The notes under the pieces are model-generated. The model saw only the letters and a list, made by a program, of their open reading frames with translations, did not search any database and had not been told where the DNA came from. A stretch of DNA of 64,000 nt from Stomorhina lunata (Eukaryota > Arthropoda > Insecta > Diptera > Rhiniidae), in the NCBI GenBank assembly GCA_933228675.1, contig OW121743.1, positions 110,913,468-110,977,467 on the forward strand. The letters are read 5' to 3'. The position numbers and the translations under genes were made by a program. The number at the start of each line of letters is the position of its first letter. The first letter of the stretch is position 1. This document shows positions 46,446-59,540 of the stretch, piece after piece.

Positions 46446-47959
46446 AAAGAAATATATGTGGATAGAAAATTTAGAATGTTCATATGTAGAAAATGAGCAG
46501 CGAAGACATAAACCAATGGTAAATGGAATACAACTTTCATAGATCCATCTGTATGGCGACATCTATGTCTAGAAAATGGGTAGCAAAGATCATAACGATT
46601 GATTGAAACTTTCCTATTTAACCCTTCATCAGACCCATTTACGGAGCAGGCTTTAAAACAAACTATAGCCTATAACAAACTCTATCAATAAAATAAGTTA
46701 AGCTGTTCAGGAGTGATTGATTCAAAAACAAATAGTCAAATAGCAAGTAAGGTAGCAGTTTGGTAGTTGTAAAAGTTCTGAGATAGGATCAAGCAGTAAC
46801 ATAAGTAAATAAATCCAAGCAGTATCAACTGCTACTTCTTAAGCTAAGCAAAAGTATAAAAATAACTGCTACTATAACAGTTAAAGTAGCATTAAAAGTA
46901 ATATTAAATGTAAATGAAAATTTGGAAACTGATAAAAAGTGGATTGTCTTCTTAAAATGACTACTTTCAAATCAATATTTAGGCTTATAATACAGACTAA
47001 TAACTAGAAGTTCCGGTAGCAGTTAAAAGTTCTGAGGTAGGATGAAAAAGCTTTTTTACTTTTAACATACGAAAACAAATCTAACCAACATAAAAGTAGT
47101 AGCTATTAAACAATTGCGCCTACTATAGTTGAAGTAGCAGAAATAGTTAGGTAGCAGAAAGGTGGCAGTTTGGTAGTTGTAAAAGTTCTGAGGTAGGATC
47201 GAAGAGTTTGTTTTTTCATACAAACATAAGAAATAAATCCCAATTATATCAAATGCTGATTCATAAAGTTATTTATACAGCAAGTATTAGTTACTAAACA
47301 ATTGCTACTACTACGACTATAGTTAAAGTAGCAGTAATAGCAAAAAATTTGCAAAAAATTAACAACTTAAACGTGTTAGCGAAATGATGGTTAGATTTTA
47401 AACTTTGTTCCAAATAAAAGTGTCCAGACCATTGAAGTATAACAAAATATCTTGAGACTAATTGCCATGTACTATAAAAGATTTCCCACATCCAAGCTAT
47501 AGTAAAACATATCAACTAATTTCAAGTGATTAGAACCCAAATCGATCGTATCAGCTGTAGTGTGTATAGGGCAAAAATTTTACTTTTATTAAAATTATAT
47601 TGGAAAATAACAACAAAAACATTATAACTGATATGAAAAACGAAGAGAACCCAAAAGAATACTGAACCGATATTAAAATTTCTGATAACGATAAAATTTT
47701 TTGATATTTCCATTTCAGTTAGAAATCAACATTTGCCAATTGTGGAAGGTTTTAAAACGGTACGAGTCTAAGTTGGTCTATACAAAACGAAGGGAGTGCG
47801 CAGCCCATAAATCAGGCAGCTTTAGACATTTATTTATATTTCATTATTTATAGATAATAACTTAAATATTACGTTTTAAGTAAGTTCAAATAAATAAATA
47901 AATTGTTTACTTATTTTAAAACAAAGAAAGAAAGAAATATTTCCTAATTGTAATAATTT
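46446..47959 (+). other. Region upstream of the sphingosine kinase gene, with an irregular repeat
   Basis: 46750-47220 holds three copies (near 46755, 47020 and 47165) of AGTTTGGTAGTTGTAAAAGT / TCTGAG.TAGGAT, each followed by a diverged CATAAG.AAATAAATC block. 47740-47830 is less AT-rich and could hold part of the promoter. No gene seen. Confidence 0.5.
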
Positions 47960-47984
47960 CCGTTTTTTTTTTAATTTCACTTAG
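47960..47984 (+). other. 3' splice site of a probable 5' UTR intron of the sphingosine kinase gene
   Basis: A T-rich tract followed by TTTCACTTAG ends at 47984, 32 bases before the ATG. It looks like a strong acceptor and implies an upstream non-coding exon. I could not place that exon or the promoter in the sequence upstream. Confidence 0.5.
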
Positions 47985-48016
47985 ATTCAATTACAAAACA
48001 ATAACAAATTACAAAA

Positions 48017-49933
48017 ATGACGGCCACTGAAGCATATGGAAATAAAAACATGGACTCGAATATAATAACAAATAATAACAACAGTCAACATTCAGAGTCA
48101 ATAGATGAAACCTCAACCAATCCTGCCATAGAGCTAACGGAAAATTTCTATATAAACAACAGCAGCAAACGGAGAAATAATTTAAAGATTCAGGTTCAAC
48201 TGAATGGTAATGGTATATTCTTAAGACGTGAAACTGTTGAACACGATCAAATAACCGAACAATTAATACGTCTTGAGGATATAGTGGGCAGCCATTGCGG
48301 TGTTAAGCTGAAAAGAGCCAGGGGCGGTTTAAGTTCCTGCAAGCGCTCTCGGGATGATGAAGAGCAGCATCACAGTGAAGATTCCCCGGAACATGAACAA
48401 AAAGATATCTCCGCCTATTTGTATATATATGCTTATATAAGAAAAGACAAGCCCTTGAGACGCATGAGAACTGTTCGAATCTTACGTTTTCGTTCATTTC
48501 ACAAGTACGATGAAAATTTAAATTCCGCTGAACGTTGGAGGGATGCGATTAAATTTAACAAAAGTCTTCAGGATAATAGTAGCAGTATGGAAACGAAACC
48601 CTTGTTGATATTATTAAACCCCAAGTCCGGCAAGGGCAAGGGAAGGGTAATGTTTCAAAAGCAAATGGCTCCGGTTTTAAAAGAGGCGGGTACCCCTTAT
48701 GAATTGGTGGTTACTACTCATGCCAATTTTGCTCGAGAATTGGTAAAACAGCGCAAGGATTTAGTGCAAAAATTTTCAGGAATTGTGGTAGCCTCGGGCG
48801 ATGGTTTACTGTTTGAGGTTATAAATGGCATAATGGATAGGCCAGATTGGCGAGTTTTAGCCCGTAATTTGCCTTTGGGTATAGTACCTTGTGGTTCCGG
48901 TAATGGCTTGGCCAAAAGTATTTTGCATCTTTACAATGAACCCTATGAACCTAAACCTATTGTTAATTCGACTTTATCTTGTGTCTCGGGACAAAGTGCT
49001 GCCTTGGATATGGTAAGAGTAGAGCTTCAAAGTCAAGGCAACATAACAGAAATGTATTCCTTTCTGTCTGTGGGCTGGGGCCTAATAGCAGATATTGATA
49101 TAGAAAGTGAAAAACTGAGAAGTATAGGATCCTCTAGATTTACTTTATGGAGCATTCACCGTTTAGTGAATTTGCGCACCTACAAAGGTAAAATTTCCTA
49201 TCTGCCATGGCGTCAACAAATGGCTGCAGCTACAACCAACACAAATCAAATAAGAAATCCAAGATCCATAAGCAATGTAAGGCGTTTTCAAGATGCCCAA
49301 GATGATGAGGCAGAAGACTTTGCTGATGCCGTTGAGGAAGAAATCGATGATGAATTTGCTGATGTTATCAGCTGTAGAACCAATGTAGACAGTTGGCACT
49401 CGGCTGCCTCACGCAGAACAGCCTATTATTCGATAGCGGGACATAGTCTTAGATCAAATCGTAATGTTAATATAACCGAAAAAATTGAGCAAGCCAATGC
49501 TGAATTTAATACTCGTGCCCTACAAAGCAATATACCTCCTCTGGATAAGCCGGTGACTCAAGAATGGCATACGGAAGAGGGAGAATTTGTTATGGTTCAA
49601 GCTGCCTATACCACACATTTGGCTACAGATATCCTATTTGCTCCTGAGTCTAAACTAAATGATGGCATAATCTATTTGGTCATAATAAGGGCTGGTCTCT
49701 CCCGATCTCAGGTGCTGCAGTTTTTATTGGCCATGAGCTCGGGTACACATTTGCCAGAAACGGATAGCACTCATATTCAGGTAATACCAGTGACTGCTTT
49801 TCGCCTAGAACCTCAAGATAATGAGGGTATCATAACTGTGGATGGTGAGCGTGTGGGTTATGGAGCCATACAAGCGGAAATATTTCCGGGTTTATTTAAG
49901 GTCATGGTACCAAATGTGCCCAAAGATCAATAA
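48017..49933 (+). CDS. Sk1: Sphingosine kinase (Sk1-like)
   Basis: Phosphorylates sphingosine to sphingosine-1-phosphate (family knowledge; cytosolic and membrane-associated). An intact 638-residue frame. Seen: disordered Asn/Ser-rich N-terminus (1-50); diacylglycerol-kinase-type catalytic domain from about 193, with LLILLNPKSGKGKG (196-209, nucleotide loop), SGDGLLFEVINGIMDRPDW (260-278, catalytic Asp in SGDG), LPLGIVPCGSGNGLAKS (285-301), and GLIADIDIESEKLRSIGSSR (355-374, sphingosine-contacting Asp region). An acidic insert follows (about 423-450), then the C-terminal lid with FVMVQAAYTTHLATDILFAP and TVDGE (607-611). Human SPHK1 has His where this has Phe in the SGDG block. The length is close to fly Sk1; the choice of Sk1 over Sk2 is inference. 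The start has a good fly context (AAAAATG) and an in-frame TAA 15 bases upstream. The coding region has no intron. Confidence 0.95.
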   Translation: MTATEAYGNKNMDSNIITNNNNSQHSESIDETSTNPAIELTENFYINNSSKRRNNLKIQVQLNGNGIFLRRETVEHDQITEQLIRLEDIVGSHCGVKLKRARGGLSSCKRSRDDEEQHHSEDSPEHEQKDISAYLYIYAYIRKDKPLRRMRTVRILRFRSFHKYDENLNSAERWRDAIKFNKSLQDNSSSMETKPLLILLNPKSGKGKGRVMFQKQMAPVLKEAGTPYELVVTTHANFARELVKQRKDLVQKFSGIVVASGDGLLFEVINGIMDRPDWRVLARNLPLGIVPCGSGNGLAKSILHLYNEPYEPKPIVNSTLSCVSGQSAALDMVRVELQSQGNITEMYSFLSVGWGLIADIDIESEKLRSIGSSRFTLWSIHRLVNLRTYKGKISYLPWRQQMAAATTNTNQIRNPRSISNVRRFQDAQDDEAEDFADAVEEEIDDEFADVISCRTNVDSWHSAASRRTAYYSIAGHSLRSNRNVNITEKIEQANAEFNTRALQSNIPPLDKPVTQEWHTEEGEFVMVQAAYTTHLATDILFAPESKLNDGIIYLVIIRAGLSRSQVLQFLLAMSSGTHLPETDSTHIQVIPVTAFRLEPQDNEGIITVDGERVGYGAIQAEIFPGLFKVMVPNVPKDQ

Positions 49934-51589
49934 GAGAATTACATGAAATAAATGTAAATATTTTAGAAATTTAAGTTTTTAATTTAGTTTTAAGTTTTTT
50001 TTCACACATTTCTTGTATATCTCAAGAAAACAAGGTTATAATTAATTATTCTACAAATAAAGTTAACAAATTTTAAAATGTTAATCTCTCTCTAAATGTT
50101 GCATAATTTTCTTAAATATTATAAACTTTTCATTCACTGTTTGGTTGTTAATAATAAAGTTTATTATTATTTTGTATTTAAAAGAAACATTGTTACCAAA
50201 ATTGATACCAATTTATTTTATTATAGCTGGTCGATTATGGTTTGTTATATTTTAAAAATTTTAGATTTTTTCTTAGATTAGATTACAGGGAGGGAATTTA
50301 TGCACAAACAAAATATTTATTGAGAAAAGAGAATAATAGTTTTAAATTTTAATTTCAAATTTAACTGCACTCATTAGTAAATAAAGTAAATTGAAATTTA
50401 AAACTTATAATTAAATATTTTTACAATTTAATTCTCATCCTTAAATTATGCAATGGAATTATGAAATTATTCTAAATAAGAGAATGTTGTTGCTTCGTTT
50501 AACCCTAGAATAACAGTTGTGTATGTGTTAATTGTTAATAGGGCGTATTTTAAGTTGTTAACGAACATGTTGCATTCAAAGTATATAAAAATTGTAAAAG
50601 TGCATAGAAGGCAGCAATTGTGGAAGAAAACTGTAAAGGTTAATAACTCTTGTTTACAAAATTAAACTATTTGCGTTGAATTTGATTACTACTATATAAT
50701 TAATTCACTATAGTCTTCTTATTTTAAAAAGAATACACGGTTATTTAGAAAAATGTTACCTATTAAAATTTTTCAAGAAAAATTTATTTTTCAAAAACAG
50801 AAATAAACAATACATATTGATTGTAAAGCTTTGGACTTTTTCACTGCCACTGTAGTGGCAAAGTGAAAAGTTCAAGAGATGGTTTAAGTTCCCAAAAGCT
50901 CTTAAAGTGGGTACTCACATTACAACCTGTATACGCAACCTGCCAAATGTTATTGTTAGTTGCATCGTGTGTACTCCTGTTTATAGTATCAACTCCTGTT
51001 GCATTCGTTATGTCATCGACATCAAAATATTCAAATATTTTGAAGTTGCAATGCCTAAAAACAATCAAACATCTCCATTCAAAACATTTCAACTTAAATA
51101 TTTTGAAAATAGGTAAAAATAAAGAAATTAAAAAACTTCAAAATTTATTGACCTTTATCTAAAAAAGTTAAGTTCAATACACTTTTTATTATGCTAACAC
51201 AATCACAAAGAATTAATGTTACGCTGTTTGAGTTTGAACAAAACCATTTCTTTTATGTTAAATAAAACTATTATTTTTCATCCGAAATAGCAAAAAAAAA
51301 AAACATTCAGTTAATGCAAAAAAAGAAAAAAAAAATTACTTTAATTATAAATTTAGAAATGATTTCAAACTATAAAATTGTACAAACTATAAACAACAAA
51401 AAGTGTATAATTTTACAAAAAAAATGACTAAAAACAAAATTTTTAATGGACAAATATTTGGTATCCAAAAACAGATGTTTATACTAAAATAAACAGAAAT
51501 TATAAATAAAAATTATCCAAAAATATTCCTCTAAAAATTAAAAAAAAAAAAATAAATAGGTAAAAACTTTTTAATTTTTAAAAAAAAAA
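49934..51589. other. Sequence downstream of the sphingosine kinase gene
   Basis: Contains the 3' UTR, then AT-rich sequence. 50837-50873 is a hairpin (TTTTTCACTGCCACT / AGTGGCAAAGTGAAAA). Overlapping short frames at 50841-51162 on both strands are not recognisable as genes. Confidence 0.5.
50056..50061 (+). promoter_or_regulatory. Candidate poly(A) signal of the sphingosine kinase gene
   Basis: AATAAA about 120 bases after the stop codon. Another AATAAA at 49947-49952, only 14 bases after the stop, is the alternative. Confidence 0.45.
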
Positions 51590-52990
51590 TTTAAAAAATT
51601 TCATAGAAAAATAGAAAAATTTTAAAAATTTTCTTATGAAAATAGTAAATGTATGAAAAATTTCCTATAAAAATAATAAATTTAAAAAAAAAAATCCTAT
51701 AAAAATAAAACATCTTTGAAAAATTTCCTATCAAAACAGGAAATTTTTTGAATAAATTTCCTATAAAAATAGGAATTTTTTGAAAAAATTTCCTATAAAG
51801 ATAGTAATTTTTTGAAAAAATTTCCTATAAAGATAGGAATTTTTTTAAAAAATTTTCTATAAAAATAGGAATTTTTTGAAAACATTTCCTATAAAAAAAG
51901 GAATTTTTCAAAACAAATTCCTACAAAAATAGGAATTTTTGAAAAAATTAGGAATTTTTGAAGAAATTTCCTATAAAAATAGGAATTTTTTGAAAAAATT
52001 TCCTTAAAAATATTAATTTTTTGAAAAAAAATCCTATAAAAATAGGAAATTTTTGAAAAATTTCCTGTAAAAAGAGGAAATTTTTGATAAATTTCCTATA
52101 AAAAGAGGAAATTTTTGAAAAATTTCTTGTAAAAATAGGAAAATTTTGAAAAATTTCCTATAAAAATAGGAATTTTTTAAAAATTTCATATAAATAGTAA
52201 ATTTTTGAACACTTTCCTATAAATAGTAAATTTTTGACAAATTTCCTATAAAAAGTAAATTTTTGAAAAATTTCCCAAAAAATAGTAAATTTTTGAAAAA
52301 TTTCCTAAAACAAATAATAAATTTTTAAAAAATTTCCTTAAAAAAAATAGTAAATTTTCTTAAAATTTCCTAAAAAAAAACTAGTAAATTTTTGAAAAAT
52401 TTCCTAAAAAAAATAGTAAATTTTTGAATAATTTCTTATAAAAATAGTAAATTTCTGAAAAAAATTCCTATAAAAATAGTAAATTTCTGAAAAATTTCCT
52501 ATAAAAAGTAAATTTTTGAAAAATTTAGTATAAAATTAGCAAATTTTTAAAAAAATTCTTATAAAAATAACAAATTTTTGAAAAATTTCCTTTAAAAATA
52601 GCAAATTTTTTAAAAATTTCCTATAAAAATAGTACATTTTTGAAAAATTTCCTAAAAAAAAAAAGTAAATTTTTGAAAAATTTCCTAAAAAAAATAGTAA
52701 ATTTTTGAAAAATTTTCTAAAAAAAAAAATAGTCAATTTTTGAAAAATTTCCTATAAAAATAGTAAATTTTTGAAAAAATTTCCTATAAAAATAGTAAAT
52801 TTTTGAAAAATTTCCTATAAAAATGGTAAATTTTTTAAAAATTTTATATAAAAAGTAAATTTTTGAAAAATTAACTATAATAGTAAATTTTTGTAAAAAC
52901 TCCTATAATTTTTAAGTTTTTAAAAAGTTTCCTAAAAATAGTAAATTTTTTAAAAATTTACTATAAATATTAAAATTTGAAATAATTTCC
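51590..52990. repeat. Degenerate tandem array, TTTTTGAAAAATTTCCTATAA unit
   Basis: ~28-31 base units with AATTTTTGAAAAATTTCCTA plus TAAAAATAG. It is the reverse-complement orientation of the 40225-43610 family, with many A-run indels. Confidence 0.92.
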
Positions 52991-54204
52991 TTTAAAAAGT
53001 CAGATAAGATAGGTAATGGTTGAGCCAATAAATAGCCTAGGATAAAATAATATGACTTCATGTAGGGTGCTTTAAAAATTTTTATATTATTAAAATTTAA
53101 ACCTTTAAAGCAAATTTTGATAGCCCCAAAAACCAAATAAAAAGTATAATAAAAAAAGTACGAACACGAATAGTGGCTCTTAAATTGCTGCAAGTGCCTT
53201 TGGGTGGTGTTTGACGGTGAAGGGTACTCGTACTCACTCGCAAACTTTAAGCTAAACATATTCTATCCAACTAATAAAAGTTAATGCTTCTGCCTCAAAT
53301 ATAATAATAATAATTTACACCACAATTAGTGTTCCTGTGTGTACATTTTAGTCATAAAATGTTTTACACAGAGATAGACCCAGATACTCACACACACACA
53401 TACACAAAGTAAAAAAGTGCCAACAAAACACGGCAGCGCAAAAGCTTTTTTCCAGTCTGATTCATTCATAAGTTTTTGTGCAAAATAAAAATAAATTAAA
53501 AAGTGGCTAAATAATAAAATATGCACGATTTTAGAAGCGCACACATGTGCGATGATGATGGAACACAGTGGGATGAGTCGGAAAAGAAATTGGAAGATGA
53601 AAGCAAACATCGTTATTTTATAAAATAAAAAGTTGTCTATTCAGGCAAAATATATAAAAATTTAGCATCAAGCAATATGAGCGATACCATTAACTAAATA
53701 CCTATTACTAATTGTTACTACTTAATATATTCGGATCATACCTTAACTTTGCACACTACCCATTATTGCACCCTACCCATTGGACCCTAAAAGAATTTAT
53801 ATTTGACTCCTTAACATTTGCTAATTGTTATTTTACTATCAGTGAGTAATATTTAATTTTTATAGGAATAATATTTTATTATATTCCCACTGTGCAGTGA
53901 AAATGATGACGTTGATGATACGTAAACATTTGTACAAATAAATGAAAGATATGACAAGTTGAGAGCAATTTTGTGTGTAAACGAATGTATGCAAGTGTAA
54001 AACTCTTTGACTTTATTTAATGCTCTCAGTACACTCTAATTTCCGAAATTTTATATAAACAAAAATATAATAAATGTAAGATTTTTGAACCCACAAAAGC
54101 ACATGTACGACAGCGAAGCAACTGGAATTGGGGTAAATTTGCAATCTTTTAGGTTTTAATATTTTAGTTTGCGAAATTATGTTTATGACTTAAATATATA
54201 AAAA
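52991..54204. other. Unique, non-coding sequence
   Basis: No gene recognised. Contains a (CA)n-like stretch at about 53390-53403. Confidence 0.4.
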
Positions 54205-55560
54205 TTTCCCATAAATTTTTGAAAAATTTCCCGTTAAAAAAAGTAAATTTTTAAAAAAATTTCTATAAAAACAGGAAAATTTTGAAAAATTTTGAAACTT
54301 TTCCTATAAAAATAGTAAATTTTTGAAAAATTTGCTATAAAAGGAGTAAATTTTTGAAAAATTTCCTTATAAAATTAGTAAATTTTTGAAAAATTTCCTT
54401 ATAAAAATAGTAAATTTTTGAAAAATTTCCTTATAAAAATGATAAATTTTTGAAAAATTTCCTTATAAAAATAGTAAATTTTTGAAAAATTTTCTTATAA
54501 AAATAGTACATTTTTGAAAAATTTCCTATAAAAATAGAAAATTTTTGAAAAATTTCCTATAAAAATAGAAAATTTTTGAAAAATTTCCTATAAAAATAGA
54601 AAATTTTTGAAAAATTTCCTATAAAAATAGAAAATTTTTGAAAAATTTTCTATAAAAATAGAAAATTTTTGAAAAATTTCCTATAAAAATAGAAAATTTT
54701 TGAAAAATTTCCTATAAAAATAGAAAATTTTTGAAAAATTTCCTATAAAAATAGAAAATTTTTGAAAAATTTCCTATAAAAATAGAAAATTTTTGAAAAA
54801 TTTCCTATCAAAATAGAAAATTTTTGAAAAATTTCCTATAAAAATAGAAAATTTTTGAAAAATTTCCTATAAAAAAAGAAAATTTTTGAAAAATTTCCTA
54901 TAAAAAATAGAAAATTTTTGAAAAATTTCCTATAAAAATAGAAAATTTTTGAAAAATTTCCTATAAAAATAGTAATTTTTTTAAAAATTTCCTATAAAAA
55001 TAGTAAATTTTTGAAAAATTTCCTATAAAAAATAGTAAATTTTTGAAAAAATTCCTATAAAAATAGTAAATTTTTGAAAAATTTTCCTATAAAAATAGTA
55101 AATTTTTGAAAAATTTTCCTATAAAAATAGTAAATTTTTGAAAAATTTTCCTATAAAAATAGTAAATTTTTGAAAAAATTTCCTATAAAAATAGTAAATT
55201 TTTGAAAAAATTTCCTATAAAAATAGTAAATTTTTGAAAAATTTTCCTATAAAAATAGTAAATTTTTGAAAAATTTTCCTATAAAAATAGTAAATTTTTG
55301 AAAAATTTTCCTATAAAAATAGTAAATTTTTGAAAATTTCCTATGAAAATAGTAAATTGTTGAAAAATGTCCTATAAAAATAGTAAATTTTTGAAAAATG
55401 TCCTATAAAAATAGTAAATTTTTGAAAAATGTCCTATAAAAATAGTACATTTTTGAAAAATAGTAAATTTTTGAAATTTTTTCTTTTAAAATAAAAGTGA
55501 ATTTTAGAAAAATTTCCTATAAAAATAGAAAATTATCGAAAGAATTTCCTATAATTATTA
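54205..55560. repeat. Tandem array, 31-base (A/T)AAATTTTTGAAAAATTTCC unit
   Basis: Regular units with block-wise variants ATAGAAAATTTTTG (54530-54960) and ATAGTAAATTTTTG (elsewhere). Reverse complement of the unit at 57650-59220. Confidence 0.95.
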
Positions 55561-56234
55561 TATTTTTTAATAATTTTATTTTACAAAATATTCGTTATCT
55601 TAACGGTTACCTAACGTTTACTGAATGTAAACAATCTATTGTATGAATTGTTTTCTTTAGTGCTAGTCAAACTTCATCCATTATAACAAATAACGATGTA
55701 ATGAAACACAAAATAAACATCAATCCAAAATAAGATGTTGGCCATAATCTAAGAAAAGACATACAATAATGATTAGTCAGAAACCTGTTGGGGTTTTTAT
55801 TTATTTAGCGTTACGTTTACAAATGAAAAAGCCAACAGCCACATTTATTTCTGAAATACAACTGACACAGTGCTCCGATTGTAAACAAATGTTTGTAACA
55901 AACATGTATATATTTTAGTTAATAAAACAAATGCATGTTTATTTTCATTTTTGTACATACGGCTTAAAAACATTGGTAAGATACGATGGATTACAAACGT
56001 TTGCGTAAAAAGTTGGCTGAATCTCTATTGGTTAACTGCTTACTTGACTGTTTCGTTTGTTCGATTTTAGAGTATTGTGGTTTCAAAGTATTTTCGACTT
56101 TATTTTTCTTTCTATGGCTCTAACTGAAATTTAAGAAGGAACAACAATTCAACAGGGGCACTCAATTTTATAGCACGAGATTTGTTAACCAATAACTACA
56201 GGCGAAACTGATATTTTTTCGGATGTAGAAAATC
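55561..56234. other. Unique, non-coding spacer between two opposed arrays
   Basis: About 670 bases with no gene seen. Confidence 0.4.
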
Positions 56235-59200
56235 TTTAAGAAATTTTACTATTTATAGAAGATTTTGGCAAAATTATAACTTTAAAGAAAATTTACTGTT
56301 TTTTGAAAATATTTCGAAACGTTACAATTTTTATAAGAAATTTTTGGAAAATGTACTATATTTGCAGAAAATTTTTAAAAAATTTACTTTTTATAGGAAA
56401 TTTTTCGAATATTTACTATTTATAAGAAATGTTTCAAAAATCTACTATTTATAAGAAATTTTTCGAAAATTTGCTGTTTATAGAAAATTCAAAAAAAAAT
56501 TTACTATTTATAGGAAATTTTTCGAATATTAACTATTTATAGAAAATTTTTCAAAAATCTATTATTTATACGAAATTTTTCGAAAATTTGCTATTTATAG
56601 GAATTTTTTCGAATATTTACTATTTAAAGGAAATTTTTCAAAAATTTTCTATTTTTATAGGAAATTTTTCGAATATTTATACTTTATAGGAAATTTTTCG
56701 AATATTTACTATTTAAAGCAAATTTTTCGAAAATTTACTGTTTGCAGGAAATTTTTCGAATATTAACTATTTATAGGAAATTTTTTTAAAAATGTTCTAT
56801 TTATACGAGATTTTTCGAAAATTTTCTATTTATAGGAAATTTTTCGAAAATTCACTACTTATACGAAATTTTTCGAAAATTTACTATTTATAGGAAATTT
56901 CTCGAATATTTACTTTATAGGAAATTTTTCGAAAATTTACTATTTATAGAAAATTTTTTATAGGAAATTTTTTGAATATTAACTTAATAGGAAACTTTTC
57001 GAAAATTTACTACTTATAGAAAATTTTTCGAATATTTACTATTTATAGGAAATTTTTAAAAAATGTACTATTTATACCAAATTTTTCGAAAATTTACTAT
57101 TTATAGGAAATTTTTCGAAAACTAAACATTTATAGGAAATTTTTCAACAATTTACTATTTATAGAAAATTTTTCGAATATTTACTATTTATAGCAATTTT
57201 TAAAAAATAGCTATATTTCACTATATACACGAAATTTTTCGAAAATTTACTATTTATAGTAAATTTTTTAAAAAATTACCTTCATGCGAAATTTTTCAAA
57301 AATTTTCTATTTTTATAGAAAATTTTTCAAAAATTTTCTATTTTTATAGGAAATTTTTCAAAAATTTTCTATTTTTATAGGAAATTTTTCAAAAATTTTC
57401 TATTTTTATAGGAAATTTTTCAAAAATTTTCTATTTTTATAGGAAATTTTTCAAAAATTTTCTATTTTTATAGGAAATTTTTCAAAAATTTTCTATTTTT
57501 ATAGGAAATTTTTCAAAAATTTTCTATTTTATAGGAAATTTTTCAAAAATTTTCTATTTTATAGGAAATTTTTCAAAAATTTTCTATTTTTATAGGAAAT
57601 TTTTCAAAAATTTTCTATTTTTATAGGTAATTTTTCAAAAATTTACTATTTTTATAGGAAATTTTTCAAAAATTTACTATTTTTATAGGAAATTTTTCAA
57701 AAATTTACTATTTTTATAGGAAATTTTTCAAAAATTTACTATTTTTATAGGAAATTTTTCAAAAATTTACTATTTTTATAGGAAATTTTTCAAAAATTTA
57801 CTATTTTTATAGGAAATGTTTCAAAAATTTACTATTTTTATAGGAAATTTTTGAAAAATTTACTATTTTTATAGGAAATTTTTCAAAAATTTACTATTTT
57901 TATAGGAAATTTTTCAAAAATTTACTATTTTTATAGGAAATTTTTCAAAAATTTACTATTTTTATAGAAAATTTTTCAAAAATTTACTATTTTTATAGGA
58001 AATTTTTCAAAAATTTACTATTTTTATAGGAAATTTTTCAAAAATTTACTATTTTTATAGGAAATTTTTAAAAAATTTACTATTTTTATAGGAAATTTTT
58101 AAAAAATTTACTATTTTTATAGGAAATTTTTAAAAAGTTTACTATTTTTATAGGAAATTTTTCAAAAATTTACTATTTTTATAGGAAATTTTTCAAAAAT
58201 TTACTATTTTTATAGGAAATTTTTCAAAAATTTACTATTTTTATAGGAAATTTTTCAAAAATTTACTATTTTTATAGGAAATTTTTCAAAAATTTACTAT
58301 TTTTATAGGAACTTTTTCAAAAATTTTCTATTTTTATAGGAAATTTTTCAAAAATTTACAATTTTTATAGGAAATTTTTCAAAAATTTACAATTTTTATA
58401 GGACATTTTTCAAAAATTTACTGTTTTTATAGGAAATTTTTCAAAAATTTCCTATTTTTATAGAAAATTTTTCAAAAATTTCCTATTTTTATAGGAAATT
58501 TTTCAAAAATTTGCTATTTTTATAGGAAATTTTTCAAAAATTTACTATTTTTATAGGAAATTTTTCAAAAATTTACTATTTTTATAGGAAATTTTTCAAA
58601 AATTTACTATTTTTATAGAAAATTTTTCAAAAATTTACTATTTTTATAGGAAATTTTTCAAAAATTTACTATTTTTATAGGAAATTTTTCAAAAATTTAC
58701 TATTTTTATAGGAAATTTTTCAAAAATTTACTATTTTTATAGGAAATTTTTCAAAAATTTACTATTTTTATAGGAAATTTTTCAAAAATTTACTATTTTT
58801 ATAGGAAATTTTTCAAAAATTTACTATTTTTATAGGAAATTTTTCAAAAATTTACTATTTTTATAGGAAATTTTTCAAAAATTTACTATTTTTATAGGAA
58901 ATTTTTCAAAAATTTACTATTTTTATAGGAAATTTTTCAAAAATTTACTATTTTTATAGGAAATTTTTCAAAAATTTACTATTTTTATAGGAAATTTTTC
59001 AAAAATTTACTATTTTTATAGGAAATTTTTCAAAAATTTACTATTTTTATAGGAAAATTTTCAAAAATTTACTATTTTTATAGGAAAATTTTCAAAAATT
59101 TACTATTTTTATAGGAAATTTTTCAAAAATTTACTATTTTTATAGGAAATTTTTCAAAAATTTACTATTTTTATAGGAAATTTTTCAAAAATTTACTATT

Positions 59201-59540
59201 TTTAAAAGGAACATTTTTAAAAAATTAATATTTTTAAAAGGAACATTTTTAAAAAATTAATATTTTTAAAAGGAAATTTTTTAAAAAATTAATATTTTTA
59301 TAGGAAATTTTTCGAAAATTTACTATTTTTATAAGATTTTTTTCGAAAATTTACTATTTTTTATAGGATTTTTTTCAAAAATTTAATATTTTAAAGGAAA
59401 TTTTTGAAAATTTACTATTTTTTATAAGAACTTTTTCGAAAATGTTATATTTTTGTAGGAAACTTTTTGAAAATGTACAATATTAAAAGTTAAGTTCTTA
59501 TAAGGAATTTTTCGACCTTTTGGGAAGTTTTTCGAAATTT
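56235..59540. repeat. Tandem array: degenerate TTTTTCGAATATTTACTATT part, then homogeneous 31-base part
   Basis: 56235-57290 is degenerate, with CGAA/CGAAA linkers and TATTTATAGG. 57290-57640 has TTTTCTATTTTTATAGG and 57640-59220 has TTTACTATTTTTATAGG units in near-identical 31-base copies. 59200-59540 decays. Confidence 0.95.

Noticed and set aside
49163..49399. 78-codon minus-strand frame
   Set aside because: Antisense shadow of the sphingosine kinase coding exon.
50841..51162. Overlapping open frames on both strands
   Set aside because: No recognisable domain, conflicting strands, no splice or start support.
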